From Pseudomonas sp. RIT-PI-q (GTDB lineage: Bacteria; Pseudomonadota; Gammaproteobacteria; Pseudomonadales; Pseudomonadaceae): a stretch of DNA of 64,000 bases. A program made the position numbers and the translations under genes. The notes below the pieces were generated by a model. It did not search any database. It saw only the letters and a program-made list of their open reading frames with translations, and was not told the DNA's origin. The DNA lies in contig NZ_LHPC01000015.1 of NCBI RefSeq assembly GCF_001297125.1, positions 1 through 64,000 of the forward strand. Reading direction: 5' to 3'. The stretch's first letter is position 1; each line of letters opens with the position of its first letter. This document shows, piece after piece, positions 8,153 to 17,391 of this stretch.

Positions 8153-9169
8153 TTAGAGTGAGTTTTGCGAAGGCAGGTGGTAGTGCGAGATATCGATCAG
8201 CCTGGCCAGTCGTACTACGGTGACGCCGGGACCGAGATGCCTGAGTGACGGCTGGACCAACACGCAGTTGTCATAAGGCGTGACGATTTCCTGAGCGCCG
8301 TCCCGAGCGATGACCGTCCCAGCACGCTCAATCAACTCCAGGCCGCGAAATTCCTCGACGAAGTTGAAATCCATACTGTTGGCAACCACCGAATCGGTCA
8401 CTTGGAGAAAGCGCTGAGGCTCAAGTTTTTCGGTGCTCAGAAACGCTGCGACGTCTTCTTCAAACACCGCTTGGGTCGTGATCAGAAAGCGTGCGGCCAC
8501 ATCCAGTGCGACCTGCTGGCTTTTCTTCGAAAAATGTTGCCCGGTCTCGATCAGCAACGCATTTTTCTTGCTCGCTTCATCATTGAAATCATCGTAGTCA
8601 CGCAGGCGCCGGCCGTTGGCGTGACCTGAGTCGACAATCACTGTTGCGGGTACGCCCAGGGTTGCGGCGAACTTCAAGCCCTTGATACGTGCACCACTCA
8701 TCATCAGCGGAGCGGATTCTTCATGCATCGAGTGGATGTCGAGCAACAAATCGACGCTTTCAACGAAGGGACGCAACTCACGGGCCCGGCTCAGTTCGAC
8801 AGAGCTTTGCACGCCGTCGAGCTTTGAAGGTAACCAGACCCGGTTCATGTCTTCGTCCAGGTAACGAGTAGCATCGATGTTCTGTGGATCGAAGCGGTGG
8901 TAGGCCTCGACGTTGCCGAAACCCAGGCTCAACCGGCCCTGACGAGGGCGCAAGCCACTGCGCAGGAATGCGTCAACCGCAATGGCACCGCTGACTTCGT
9001 TACCATGGGTCAGCGCCATGATCATTACGTGTTGTCCTGGTATCCCGCTGTCGAAGCTGTGAACGTAGTCGACCCCGCAGTTACTCGTTTTCCATTGACG
9101 GATATCGGGAAACTCAACCTCTACCGGATAGGGTTTCAGGGACGCACGAACTTGTTCAAGGGTCTTCAT
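8153..9169 (-). CDS. Succinylglutamate desuccinylase/aspartoacylase-family zinc hydrolase
   Basis: A 338-residue member of the M14-like AstE/AspA family, which removes acyl groups from N-acyl amino acids. LTHGNEVSG gives the Zn-binding His and Glu, LLLDIHSMHEES the third Zn ligand, and LLIETGQHF the catalytic-Glu region. The open frame extends to 9307, but ATG 9169 has GGAGA six bases upstream and starts at a normal N terminus (MKTLEQVRASL). It lies 98 bases downstream of an MFS carrier on the same strand. No ast genes for arginine succinylation are nearby, so the substrate is probably another N-acyl compound brought in by the carrier (inference). Confidence 0.85.
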   Translation of the reverse strand: MKTLEQVRASLKPYPVEVEFPDIRQWKTSNCGVDYVHSFDSGIPGQHVMIMALTHGNEVSGAIAVDAFLRSGLRPRQGRLSLGFGNVEAYHRFDPQNIDATRYLDEDMNRVWLPSKLDGVQSSVELSRARELRPFVESVDLLLDIHSMHEESAPLMMSGARIKGLKFAATLGVPATVIVDSGHANGRRLRDYDDFNDEASKKNALLIETGQHFSKKSQQVALDVAARFLITTQAVFEEDVAAFLSTEKLEPQRFLQVTDSVVANSMDFNFVEEFRGLELIERAGTVIARDGAQEIVTPYDNCVLVQPSLRHLGPGVTVVRLARLIDISHYHLPSQNSL

Positions 9170-9267
9170 TTGGGTCTCCGACAGACAATAGTTCCCGCTT
9201 GCCGAGCACCCTGCAGGCGCGGCATGTACGGCGACTTGATTTATGGATTGAAGCGAACGTCTTAAGA

Positions 9268-10578
9268 TCAGCTCGGGGTGTTGTGACGCATACGACGGCC
9301 AAGGCATATCACGGCGATGACACTGATCAATACAGTCGCCATGACGTAGAAGCTGGGTGCCAGCTTGTTGCCGGTGGCATCAATCATCCAGGTCACGATC
9401 AACGGGGCGAAACCGCCAAACAGGGTGACCGAAAAGTTGTAGCTGAGCGCCAGGCCTGTGCCACGAATACTGGTGGGAAATATATCGGCCAGCATCGCCG
9501 GAATCGGCCCAAGGCACGCGGCGATCAAGATGCCCACAATGGCTTGCACCAGCAGCAAGACCCCTACGCTGGGAAAGGTGTTGAGCAGCAGGAACATCGG
9601 GTAGGACGACAAACCAGTAATCAGCAGGGCAAGGGTCAGCACCCGAAACCGACCATGGCGATCCGACAGGCCACCGAATACCGGTGCCATGATCATCAGG
9701 GTCGCGCCGGTCACCAGCGCTCCGAGGTATGAGTACGTAGCCGCTATGTGTAACTGCTTCAAGGCATAGATCGGCATATACAGTTTATGCACGTAGTTGA
9801 ACGCCGTCGCACCAGCGACCACCCCGATAGCCAGCAGCAAGCTGACATGACCTTTGACCAACACATCACGCAATGGCGTTTTATTCTGAACGTTCGCGAC
9901 GGTCTTCTTGAAGTCCGGAGTCTCGTCAATCTGGCTACGGATGTAGTAACCCACGGGCCCGATCAGCAACCCAATACCGAAGGCGACACGCCAGCCCCAA
10001 TCATTCAATTGCACATCCGACAACAGGTAGCTGAGCAGTGCACTGACCCCGGCCGCCAGTACGGTCGCCAGACCTTGGGTCGACAGCTGCCAACTGGCAA
10101 AAAAACCACGTCGCCGAGCATCAGCGTGTTCGACCATGAAGGCGGTCGCGGCGCCGAACTCCCCTCCTGTTGAAAAGCCTTGCAGCATGCGCGCAACAAT
10201 AATCACAAGCGGCGCAGCCAGTCCGATCTGCTCATAGGAAGGGACAAAAGTGATCATCGCGGTGCCGATCATCATGATCATGATCGACATCGTCAGCGAG
10301 GCCTTGCGCCCCACCCGATCGGCGTATGAGCCCAGCACCATGGCACCCAGCGGGCGCATCAAAAAGGAAATGCCGAAGGAACCGACGCTGAGCAGCAATG
10401 AAGTCGTTTCGTTGTCGGATGGGAAAAACAACTTCCCGATCACCACCGCGAAATAGCCGTAAATCAGTAAGTCATAAAACTCGAGAGCGTTACCGATACT
10501 GGCAGCGATGATTTCCTTCCAGGGACCTCGCTGGGTGGAAGCCTGTGCGGGCTGCACGATTGATGATTGAACGTTCAT
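9268..10578 (-). CDS. MFS metabolite:proton symporter (ProP/ShiA/CitA type)
   Basis: A 436-residue carrier with twelve helices. IGNALEFYDLLIYGYFA is the helix 1 motif of the metabolite:H+ symporter family, GSYADRVGRKASL is motif A, and GFSTGGEFGAATAFMVE is the typical helix 4 region. The family imports organic acids and zwitterions such as citrate, shikimate, proline and betaine. The pairing with the downstream deacylase-like enzyme points to import of an N-acylated amino acid or similar compound (inference). ATG 10578 follows a weak GGGACTAA ribosome-binding site. Confidence 0.87.
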   Translation of the reverse strand: MNVQSSIVQPAQASTQRGPWKEIIAASIGNALEFYDLLIYGYFAVVIGKLFFPSDNETTSLLLSVGSFGISFLMRPLGAMVLGSYADRVGRKASLTMSIMIMMIGTAMITFVPSYEQIGLAAPLVIIVARMLQGFSTGGEFGAATAFMVEHADARRRGFFASWQLSTQGLATVLAAGVSALLSYLLSDVQLNDWGWRVAFGIGLLIGPVGYYIRSQIDETPDFKKTVANVQNKTPLRDVLVKGHVSLLLAIGVVAGATAFNYVHKLYMPIYALKQLHIAATYSYLGALVTGATLMIMAPVFGGLSDRHGRFRVLTLALLITGLSSYPMFLLLNTFPSVGVLLLVQAIVGILIAACLGPIPAMLADIFPTSIRGTGLALSYNFSVTLFGGFAPLIVTWMIDATGNKLAPSFYVMATVLISVIAVICLGRRMRHNTPS

Positions 10579-10879
10579 GAGTTAGTCCCGGGTGCGTTTC
10601 ACAATGGCCTGGCGTATTCACCGAGCCGCAATACGGTTCGATGAGATCGATGGCATTAATTGTTATGGGTGAAAACAACCGAGTGCCTGACGAAGGTTTG
10701 CGTCTTCATGGCGACTCGGCCCGGAGCCAAATTGAGTGAAGCCCTGTGCCTTGGCAATTGCTGTTTGGGCACATCTTTGGGCTCATTCGGCACACGCCGT
10801 TTAGCACGACCTTTTCAGCACGATCAAAACGCCGATTTATTTTTGCGCGCCCGTAATGAGTGCACGCGTCAGCAGGCAT
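10579..10879. other. Intergenic stretch with no assignable element
   Basis: About 300 bases between the carrier start and the end of the LysR gene. It should hold the promoter of the carrier/deacylase operon; an AT-rich ATTAATTGTTATGG block is visible near 10654, but I could not identify a convincing -35/-10 pair, LysR box or gene. Confidence 0.5.
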
Positions 10880-11806
10880 TCAGGCCAAATTGTTGTCGTG
10901 CACGGCATGACGCAACAGAAGACCTTGCCATATTTTCTTCACCAGCTTGCTCTCGTTGGAGCGCAGGCGATGCAAGGACACGTCGAAGCTGATCCGAAAC
11001 TCGGGACCGCCAGCCATCAACAACTCTCCCGACGCCAGGGCATTTTTGGCGACCATTCGTGGCAGCCAGGCGAGACCATTGCCACGCTTGGCCATTTCCT
11101 GAATAGCATCGTAAGAGTCTGCTTGATAAATCATGCGCAATGCCAGCCGCTGCGGCAGCCGCGCCAAGTGCTGGGCAAGCACTCCGCGCAGTGCGAGTGT
11201 CGGAGAAAAGGCCAACCAGGGGATGGTAGATGCGCTGCTGTTGGTGGAAATCTGGAACATAGGCCGTCCCTGATCGTCCGGTGCGCTGACCGGCAGCAAC
11301 TCTTCATAGGCGAGAACCAACGATTCAAAACGCTCAGGGTCAATCAGTACCTGTGTCAGCGGGCTGGAAAAACTCAGCAGCAAATCCACATCGCCGGCGG
11401 ACAATTTCATTATTGCCTCCTGCGCACCACTGGTAATCAGTGACACCGGGAAACAGCCGAACTGTTCGTTCAGAGACTCGTACCAGTCGGGGAAAAAATC
11501 ACTGGCCAGGGTCCGCCCCGTCGCAATGCGCACCGGCTCGTCGTGGCTCAACCCTCCTCCCTGAAATTGCGCCCGCACCGCCGCCAGCAACTCCACCGAT
11601 TGCGTTGCCGCCTCTAGAAAGAGTAAACCGGCAGGCGTCAACGACAGCGGCTGCTTGCGCTCGATCAGCGAAGAGCCGACCCACTCCTCCAACGCCCGAA
11701 TACGCCGGCCGAATGCGGGATGTGTCACGCAGCGGATCTCTGCGGCACGGGACAGGCTGCGAGTGCGGGCCAGTTCGATAAAGTCTTCGAGCCATTCGAG
11801 TTGCAT
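10880..11806 (-). CDS. LysR-family transcriptional regulator
   Basis: A 308-residue regulator with a canonical LysR start (MQLEWLEDFIELARTRSLSR) and HTH continuing AAEIRCVTHPAFGRRIRALEEWVG, then a periplasmic-binding-protein-like effector domain. The HTH has unusual Cys and His-Pro in the recognition region, as in a LysR subgroup that includes relatives of HypT. It is tandem with the downstream MFS/deacylase genes, 300 bases away, and may control them, but arrangement alone does not prove this. Confidence 0.85.
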   Translation of the reverse strand: MQLEWLEDFIELARTRSLSRAAEIRCVTHPAFGRRIRALEEWVGSSLIERKQPLSLTPAGLLFLEAATQSVELLAAVRAQFQGGGLSHDEPVRIATGRTLASDFFPDWYESLNEQFGCFPVSLITSGAQEAIMKLSAGDVDLLLSFSSPLTQVLIDPERFESLVLAYEELLPVSAPDDQGRPMFQISTNSSASTIPWLAFSPTLALRGVLAQHLARLPQRLALRMIYQADSYDAIQEMAKRGNGLAWLPRMVAKNALASGELLMAGGPEFRISFDVSLHRLRSNESKLVKKIWQGLLLRHAVHDNNLA

Positions 11807-11884
11807 CGTGATTGCCAGCCCCCTCTTTGTGCAGTGGAACGTCTATTTAGCAGGGCGCTTGCGCAGCTGCGACACGCGAACTTA

Positions 11885-13381
11885 TCAGCCCCTGGCCCCA
11901 AGATCACCCATAAGCTCGCGAATCACAGCGGCGAGTATTTCAATCCCTTCATCAATCTCCTGCGTCGTCAGGCCCGCGTAGCCCAAAATGAGTCCTGCAG
12001 GGCGCTCGTGCGCTGCCGACGAGGGGTCGGCAAACAGTGGCGAGAGCGGATAAACGCCGATTCCGTGCTTGAGCGAGGCGGCCTGCAACGTGGGCTCGTC
12101 CTCAACGCGAAGTGCCGGAAGCAGCAGCACGCCATGCAGCCCCGCCGCCATGCCAACCAGTTGCCCGTACCCCGCCAGATGCTGTTCAAACGCTTGCAGC
12201 AGTGCTTTTCGTCGGTGTTCGTTGTCCCGGCGCAGGCGGCGAACGTGGCGCTCATAGGTGCCACTTTCAATCAATGAGGCGAGAACGTTTTGCTCCCAGC
12301 GCGGTGAGTGTCGATCCGTCAGCCGTTTGGCTTCGCGAAAAACGTGAACTAACTCGCGCGGCAGAACCAGATACCCCAGCCTGAGCTGCGGTGAGAGTGC
12401 CTTGGAGAAGGTCCCGACATAAATCACCCGAGCATCCGAATCCATGGATTGCAGCGCGTCGATGGGACGCTGGCCATAACGAAATTCGCCACCGTAATCA
12501 TCCTCGATGATCCACGCGCGATGCCGGCTCGCCCAACTCAGCAGTTCTTGGCGACGAGCAACAGAAAGCACCGCGCCCATGGGAAACTGGTGCGACGGCG
12601 TGACGAAGGCCAGGCGCACGCGATCATCTTCCGGCAGCGCGCGGGTATCCAGTCCAGAGGCGTCGACGGGGATGGGCAACGCTGTCGCGCCCGTGGCCTC
12701 AAAGCAGTATCTGGCCATGCGGTAACCCGGCTCCTCGAAGACGAAAGCATCTGCGGGGTTCAATAGAAGCCGGGCGCACAGGTCAAGTCCCTGCTGCGAG
12801 CCATGCACCACGAGAATTTGATCCGCATCGCACGCCAGGCCTCGTGCCCGTCGCAGATAGCCTTGCAGCGCACTGCGCAAACGCGCTTCCCCCTCGGGCT
12901 GGCCGTACGCGAGGCTCGGTTGACGCTTGACCAGTTCGGCACGATAGGCGCGCTGCCAACCCAGGGCCGGAAAATCCCTTGAGGCGACCGAGCCGTACCT
13001 GAAATCGATGCGGGCACGAGGCGACGCCATGCTGTATGGCTGCATGACGGCAACACGCTGCCCGTACCGGGAAAGTGCAGGCGGCTGGTCCTTATCCGGC
13101 GCCGAGCTCGCTTTGGCGTGCCCGGACGGGGTGCTGCTCACGCTCGCTACCGTGGCGGCTTTACCCGCCGATGTGACGACAAAGCCCTCGGCCGCCAGTT
13201 GCTCGTACGCCGCGGTCACCGTGGTTCGCGAAACACCGAGTTCGGCCGCCATGGCTCGCGTCGACACCAGCCTCGTGCCCGCTGCAAGCGTGCCGTCTTC
13301 AATCTGCGCGCGCAGCCGGGCATAGATACGGCGTTCCGCACCGCGGGAGGATGCATCCGGCTCGGTTGAAAACTGGCCCAT
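11885..13381 (-). CDS. MocR/GabR-type PLP-dependent transcriptional regulator
   Basis: A 498-residue fusion of an N-terminal GntR winged HTH (LVSTRAMAAELGVSRTTVTAAYEQLAAEGFV) and a fold-type I aminotransferase-like domain. The PLP-binding Lys is in YVGTFSKALSPQLRLGYLV, and the cofactor-binding Asp-Tyr in IIEDDYGGEFRY. MocR proteins sense PLP adducts of amines or amino acids and usually act on a divergent gene. Here that is a TauE/SafE exporter 97 bases away, matching the frequent pairing of MocR (TauR-like) with sulfonate metabolism. The ligand is unknown. Confidence 0.9.
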   Translation of the reverse strand: MGQFSTEPDASSRGAERRIYARLRAQIEDGTLAAGTRLVSTRAMAAELGVSRTTVTAAYEQLAAEGFVVTSAGKAATVASVSSTPSGHAKASSAPDKDQPPALSRYGQRVAVMQPYSMASPRARIDFRYGSVASRDFPALGWQRAYRAELVKRQPSLAYGQPEGEARLRSALQGYLRRARGLACDADQILVVHGSQQGLDLCARLLLNPADAFVFEEPGYRMARYCFEATGATALPIPVDASGLDTRALPEDDRVRLAFVTPSHQFPMGAVLSVARRQELLSWASRHRAWIIEDDYGGEFRYGQRPIDALQSMDSDARVIYVGTFSKALSPQLRLGYLVLPRELVHVFREAKRLTDRHSPRWEQNVLASLIESGTYERHVRRLRRDNEHRRKALLQAFEQHLAGYGQLVGMAAGLHGVLLLPALRVEDEPTLQAASLKHGIGVYPLSPLFADPSSAAHERPAGLILGYAGLTTQEIDEGIEILAAVIRELMGDLGARG

Positions 13382-13478
13382 GGGGAAACCTCAAAACTGG
13401 CACTTTCCAGGGTGCAGGTCGTGATCGACATTATGGATACCCAGCCACCCGAAATGAAATCCCCCGGGAGACACCACC

Positions 13479-14237
13479 ATGGAACTGACTGCCACCACTC
13501 TCCTGGTCACCTTCGCCGGCGTCTTTCTGATCTGTTTCATGAAGGGCGCGTTCGGCGGCGGCTTTGCCATCGTCGGTATCCCGCTGCTGTCGCTGGTGAT
13601 GGACCCGATCACGGCCGGCGGCCTGCTCGCGCCGTTGTTCATCGCCATGGACGTGTTCAGCCTGCGCTACTGGAAGCCGTCAACCTGGTCAAAACCGGAC
13701 CTGAAACTGCTGGTCCCTGGCCTTATCGTCGGAATCGGCGTCGGCTATCTGCTTTTTCGCGTGATGGATCACCGCGCCGTCGCCATCGTGATGGCGGCGG
13801 TCACGTTGACGTTTGTCGGCCTCTGGTTCAAGGCGGGCGCAGAAGTCAGGGTGCGGCCGCGCTCGGCGCCCAAGGCAGTGGCGGCCGGCATCACATCGGG
13901 CGTCACGACCATGGTCGCGCATTCAGGCGGGCCACCGCTGGCGATCTACCTGCTGCCGCTCGGCCTGAGCAAGCAGGTCTATGCCGGAACGACCAGCATG
14001 TTCTTTACAGTCGGCAATCTGCTTAAGGCCGCGCCGTGGTTGCTCCTGGCCAGACCGACAGGCAACGTACTGAGCCTGATGCTCATTTGCCTGCTCGCCG
14101 TGCCTTGCGGCGTCTGGCTTGGCTGGCGATTGCACGCCAAACTGGACCAGCGCCAGATGTATCGTGCCTGCTACGGCCTGCTCGTCGTCACGGCGCTGAA
14201 ACTGCTGTGGGATGGCGTCGGTGGCTATATGGCCTGA
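13479..14237 (+). CDS. TauE/SafE-family sulfite or organic-anion exporter
   Basis: A 252-residue inner-membrane protein with about eight helices in two homologous halves: N-terminal GVFLICFMKGAFGGGFAIVGIPLLSLVMDP and internal GVTTMVAHSGGPPLAIYLLPLGLSK, the paired signatures of the family. Relatives export sulfite, sulfoacetate or related anions. ATG 13479 has GGGAGA upstream. It is divergent from a MocR regulator that probably controls it. Confidence 0.85.
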   Translation: MELTATTLLVTFAGVFLICFMKGAFGGGFAIVGIPLLSLVMDPITAGGLLAPLFIAMDVFSLRYWKPSTWSKPDLKLLVPGLIVGIGVGYLLFRVMDHRAVAIVMAAVTLTFVGLWFKAGAEVRVRPRSAPKAVAAGITSGVTTMVAHSGGPPLAIYLLPLGLSKQVYAGTTSMFFTVGNLLKAAPWLLLARPTGNVLSLMLICLLAVPCGVWLGWRLHAKLDQRQMYRACYGLLVVTALKLLWDGVGGYMA

Positions 14238-14335
14238 GAACGCGGTCGCAATCGACACGCTGCGGGGAAGAGAAATTACGCGGCGGCTTATGCTTGTCCT
14301 ATCCTTTCATCCAACCACACAGTCCGGACATCGAC

Positions 14336-15010
14336 ATGCCTGCCCCCGAATCCACCCTCCTCCAAAGCTGGCACCACAACGCCACCTCCTGGATCGAAGC
14401 CGTGCGCACCGGCGCCATCGAAAGCCGCCGCCAGGTCACCGACCAGGCAATCCTGCTGGCGGTGCAAAGTCGCCAGCCTGAGCGGGTACTCGACCTGGGC
14501 TGCGGCGAGGGTTGGCTGTTGCGTGCGTTGACTGAACGGTCCATCGAGGCGGTCGGTGTGGATGGCGATGCGACGCTGGTCGAAGCGGCGCGGGCGGCGG
14601 GCTCTTCGCCGGTACATGTGGCGAGCTATGAAGCGTTGGTGGAGGCGAGGGTGGACATCGGCCGCGATTACAACCTGATCTGCGCCAACTTCGCGCTGCT
14701 GCATCAGGACATCATTCCACTGCTCGCCGCCATGAACGCCCTGCTCGCCCCTGGCGGCGCACTGGTGATCCAGACGCTGCATCCGTGGACCGCAGCGGCG
14801 GGCGACTATCAGGATGGCTGGCGCAACGAAACCTTCGCGGGGTTCAAGGGCCAGTGGCAACCCATGCCGTGGTACTTCCGCACTTTATCCAGTTGGATTA
14901 ATGCGCTGGACATGGCCGGTTTTCGGCTGGCCGGCCTGCAGGAGCCGCAACATCCGCAAAGTCCTGTTCCGCAGTCATTGCTGTTGGTGGCCGAGCAACG
15001 TGAGTGGTGA
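14336..15010 (+). CDS. Class I SAM-dependent methyltransferase
   Basis: A 224-residue cytosolic methyltransferase. Motif I is VLDLGCGEGWLLRAL, the acidic end of strand 2 is AVGVDGDATLV, then YNLICANFALLHQD and APGGALVIQTLHPW. The open frame runs on upstream to 14036 over the exporter gene, but homology begins at MPAPESTLLQSW, so ATG 14336 was chosen. It lies between the exporter and a cobalamin riboswitch on the same strand. No substrate can be inferred. Confidence 0.85.
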   Translation: MPAPESTLLQSWHHNATSWIEAVRTGAIESRRQVTDQAILLAVQSRQPERVLDLGCGEGWLLRALTERSIEAVGVDGDATLVEAARAAGSSPVHVASYEALVEARVDIGRDYNLICANFALLHQDIIPLLAAMNALLAPGGALVIQTLHPWTAAAGDYQDGWRNETFAGFKGQWQPMPWYFRTLSSWINALDMAGFRLAGLQEPQHPQSPVPQSLLLVAEQREW

Positions 15011-15039
15011 TAAACGGCATGATCGACTACCATGCCGCC

Positions 15040-15210
15040 GCCGGTTTCCAAATGGGATTAATAGGGAATCCGAAACGCCTTGCCTGGCGTCAATCGGAAC
15101 TGCCCCCGCAACTGTAGGTGCTGAGCCTGCTCCTGGATTGCCACTGAGATCACTCTCGGGAAGGCTGGAGCCAGGCGATGACGCATCAGTCAGGAGACCT
15201 GCCGGCCAAG
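15040..15210 (+). promoter_or_regulatory. Cobalamin (B12) riboswitch
   Basis: Conserved blocks are in order: GGGAATCCG (about 15064), GGAACTGCCCCCGCAACTG (15096), CCACTGAGAT and CTCGGGAAGGC (15141-15165, the B12-box region), and GTCAGGAGACCTGCCGG (15189). These are the hallmark core of adenosylcobalamin-type aptamers. Downstream, to the ATG at 15365, no clear hairpin plus U-run is visible, so control may act on translation. It lies immediately ahead of a binding-protein-dependent ABC importer and predicts repression when corrinoids are plentiful. Confidence 0.95.
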
Positions 15211-15364
15211 CAAATCACTAACCGGCGGGGTGTCCGGGAAGGACATCCTTGCGCCGTGCGTTACCTGAGTGATCGGCACTTCACTGCTTTGTCGGCAGCG
15301 TTAGATGATGTGTTTCCAGACCGTATACCTCTGCTCCGGATACGGTTCAAATGGAGATTGCGTC

Positions 15365-16378
15365 ATGCTGCTGTCCCGCCTTGCCACCCTCGTCACCGCC
15401 CTGGGTCTGTGCACCCTCGCCCATGCGGCGCCGACTCATTACCCCCTGACTGTCGAAAACTGCGGCAGCACGCTGACGTTCCAGCGGGCGCCGGACAGCG
15501 TCGTGACCATCGGCCAGGCCGGCACCGAAATGCTCTATGCCATGGGACTGAGCGACAAGGTGGTTGGAACGTCGCTGTGGTTCAACGATGTGCTGGCCAA
15601 GTACAAGACGCAGAACGACAAGATCCAGCGCCTGGCCGATAACGAGCCAAGTTTCGAGGCGGTGATCGGCAAGCGTCCGGGGCTGGTGGCGGTGGAACTG
15701 GAGTGGATGGTCGGCCCGCAAGGCGTGGTCGGAACCCGCGAGCAGTTTCACGAATTGAAGATCCCGACCTACCTGATGCCCTCCGACTGCGAAGCCAAGG
15801 ATAATCTGGTCGGTGCCGACGGCACACGGTTGGAGGCCTTTCGCATCGACAGCATTTATAAAAGCATCAGCCAACTGGCTGAAATCTTCGATGTGCAGGA
15901 CCGTGGCCAGCAACTGAACACCGACCTCAAGGCCAGCCTGGCCAAGTCCATTGCGACGGTGCAGAACAAAGACCTGAAGCACACCAGCGCGCTGTTCTGG
16001 TTCTCCAGCGCCAGCCTCGATATCGACCCCTACGTCGCCGGGCACAAGGGCATTCCCGACTTCATGCTCAACACCCTGGGTGTGCGCAACGTGGTGGAGT
16101 CCGATGAAGAATGGCCGACCGTTGGCTGGGAAACCATCGCCAAGGCCAACCCGACTTTCCTGGTCATCGCCCGCATGGATCGCCGTCGTTTCCCCGCTGA
16201 CGACCACCTCAAGAAACTGGAATTCCTGCGCAACGACCCGGTGACCCGCAACATGGACGCCGTGAAAAACAACCGCATCATCATCCTCGACGCCATGGCC
16301 ATGCAGGCCAGCGTAAGGATGTTCGACGGTCTTGAAACCCTGGCCACCGCCATCAATGGCTACGACCTGCCGAAATGA
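15365..16378 (+). CDS. Periplasmic binding protein of a corrinoid-type ABC importer
   Basis: A 337-residue class III (FecB/BtuF-type) binding protein. The signal peptide MLLSRLATLVTALGLCTLAHA ends at AHA/A, and the mature protein begins with a beta strand followed by VVTIGQAGTEMLYAMGLSDKVVG, the usual first-lobe signature. A long linking helix and second lobe follow. ATG 15365 has GGAG eight bases upstream and lies directly behind the cobalamin riboswitch, so vitamin B12 or a related corrinoid is the likely ligand. Sequence alone cannot exclude a ferric siderophore, but the riboswitch argues against it. Its end overlaps the permease start (ATGA). Confidence 0.85.
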   Translation: MLLSRLATLVTALGLCTLAHAAPTHYPLTVENCGSTLTFQRAPDSVVTIGQAGTEMLYAMGLSDKVVGTSLWFNDVLAKYKTQNDKIQRLADNEPSFEAVIGKRPGLVAVELEWMVGPQGVVGTREQFHELKIPTYLMPSDCEAKDNLVGADGTRLEAFRIDSIYKSISQLAEIFDVQDRGQQLNTDLKASLAKSIATVQNKDLKHTSALFWFSSASLDIDPYVAGHKGIPDFMLNTLGVRNVVESDEEWPTVGWETIAKANPTFLVIARMDRRRFPADDHLKKLEFLRNDPVTRNMDAVKNNRIIILDAMAMQASVRMFDGLETLATAINGYDLPK

Positions 16379-17391
16379 CCGGGACACTGATTCGTACACT
16401 GCTGGCATTGCTCACCCTGCTGCTGGCGGTAATTGCCGGTGTGGCCATCGGTGAGACGAGCATCGAACCCAACGTGGTGTTCCAGGTACTGGCCAACAAG
16501 CTGTGGGCGGCCGGTTACGTTCTTGATCCGATCGACGAAGGCATCGTCTGGAATTACCGCCTGACCCGCGCGCTAGTGGCAGCGGCTTGCGGAGCGGGTC
16601 TGGCCACCTGCGGGGTGATCCTGCAATCGCTGTTGCGAAACCCGCTGGCCGATCCCTACTTGCTGGGCATCTCCGCCGGCGCCTCGACGGGGGCGGTGCT
16701 GGTGGCATTGCTGGGCTTGGGTGGCGGACTGATTTCGCTGTCGGTCGGGGCGTTTGCCGGGGCCGTTGCCGCCTTCGCCGTGGTGGTTTTGCTGGCCCGT
16801 GCCAGCCGTTCACCGGGCGGCTCCGGGCAGATCATTCTGGCGGGGATTGCCGGCTCGCAGTTGTTCAACGCGCTTACGGCGTTTCTGATCACCAAGTCTG
16901 CCAGTTCCGAACAGGCTCGCGGCATCATGTTCTGGTTACTGGGCAATCTCAGCGGGGTGCGCTGGCCGTCGGTGTGGCTGTCGGTGCCCGTGGCACTGAC
17001 CGGTCTCGCGGTGTGCCTCTGGCATCGACGGGCGCTGGATGCCTTCACCTTTGGCGCCGACTCGGCCGCCTCGCTCGGCATTCCGGTGCGTCGCGTGCAA
17101 TTTCTGCTGATCAGTTGCGCCGCACTGGTGACCGCGGTGATGGTGTCGATTGTCGGCTCCATTGGTTTCGTCGGGCTGGTCATTCCCCATGCCGTGCGAC
17201 TGCTGCTGGGCACCCGGCATACGCGCCTGCTGCCGGCGAGCGCGCTAGGGGGCGCAGTGTTTCTGATCGCCGCCGATGTGCTCTCCCGAACGCTGATCAA
17301 GGGCCAGGTGATCCCGGTCGGCGTCATCACCGCACTGGTCGGCGCGCCGGTATTCGCCTTGATCCTGATCGGTCGGAGGAATGCCCGATGA
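16375..17391 (+). CDS. FecCD/BtuC-type ABC permease
   Basis: A 338-residue integral membrane subunit with about ten helices. RLTRALVAAACGAGLATCGVILQSLLRNPLADPYLLGISAGAS is the highly conserved FecCD/BtuC block, and GSIGFVGLVIPHAVRLLLGTRH contains the coupling-helix region that contacts the ATPase. It overlaps the binding-protein gene by four bases upstream and the ATPase gene by four bases downstream, so the three are translated as one coupled unit behind the riboswitch. Confidence 0.92.
   Translation: MTGTLIRTLLALLTLLLAVIAGVAIGETSIEPNVVFQVLANKLWAAGYVLDPIDEGIVWNYRLTRALVAAACGAGLATCGVILQSLLRNPLADPYLLGISAGASTGAVLVALLGLGGGLISLSVGAFAGAVAAFAVVVLLARASRSPGGSGQIILAGIAGSQLFNALTAFLITKSASSEQARGIMFWLLGNLSGVRWPSVWLSVPVALTGLAVCLWHRRALDAFTFGADSAASLGIPVRRVQFLLISCAALVTAVMVSIVGSIGFVGLVIPHAVRLLLGTRHTRLLPASALGGAVFLIAADVLSRTLIKGQVIPVGVITALVGAPVFALILIGRRNAR

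Noticed and set aside
13412..14026. Long alternative frame over the TauE/SafE gene
   Set aside because: It is a shadow of the real gene in another frame, with low-complexity Arg/His-rich sequence.
15347..16408. 353-residue minus-strand frame opposite the ABC binding-protein gene
   Set aside because: Its composition (His/Val/Gly-rich) is that of an antisense shadow in high-GC DNA; the plus-strand gene has a signal peptide and family motifs.
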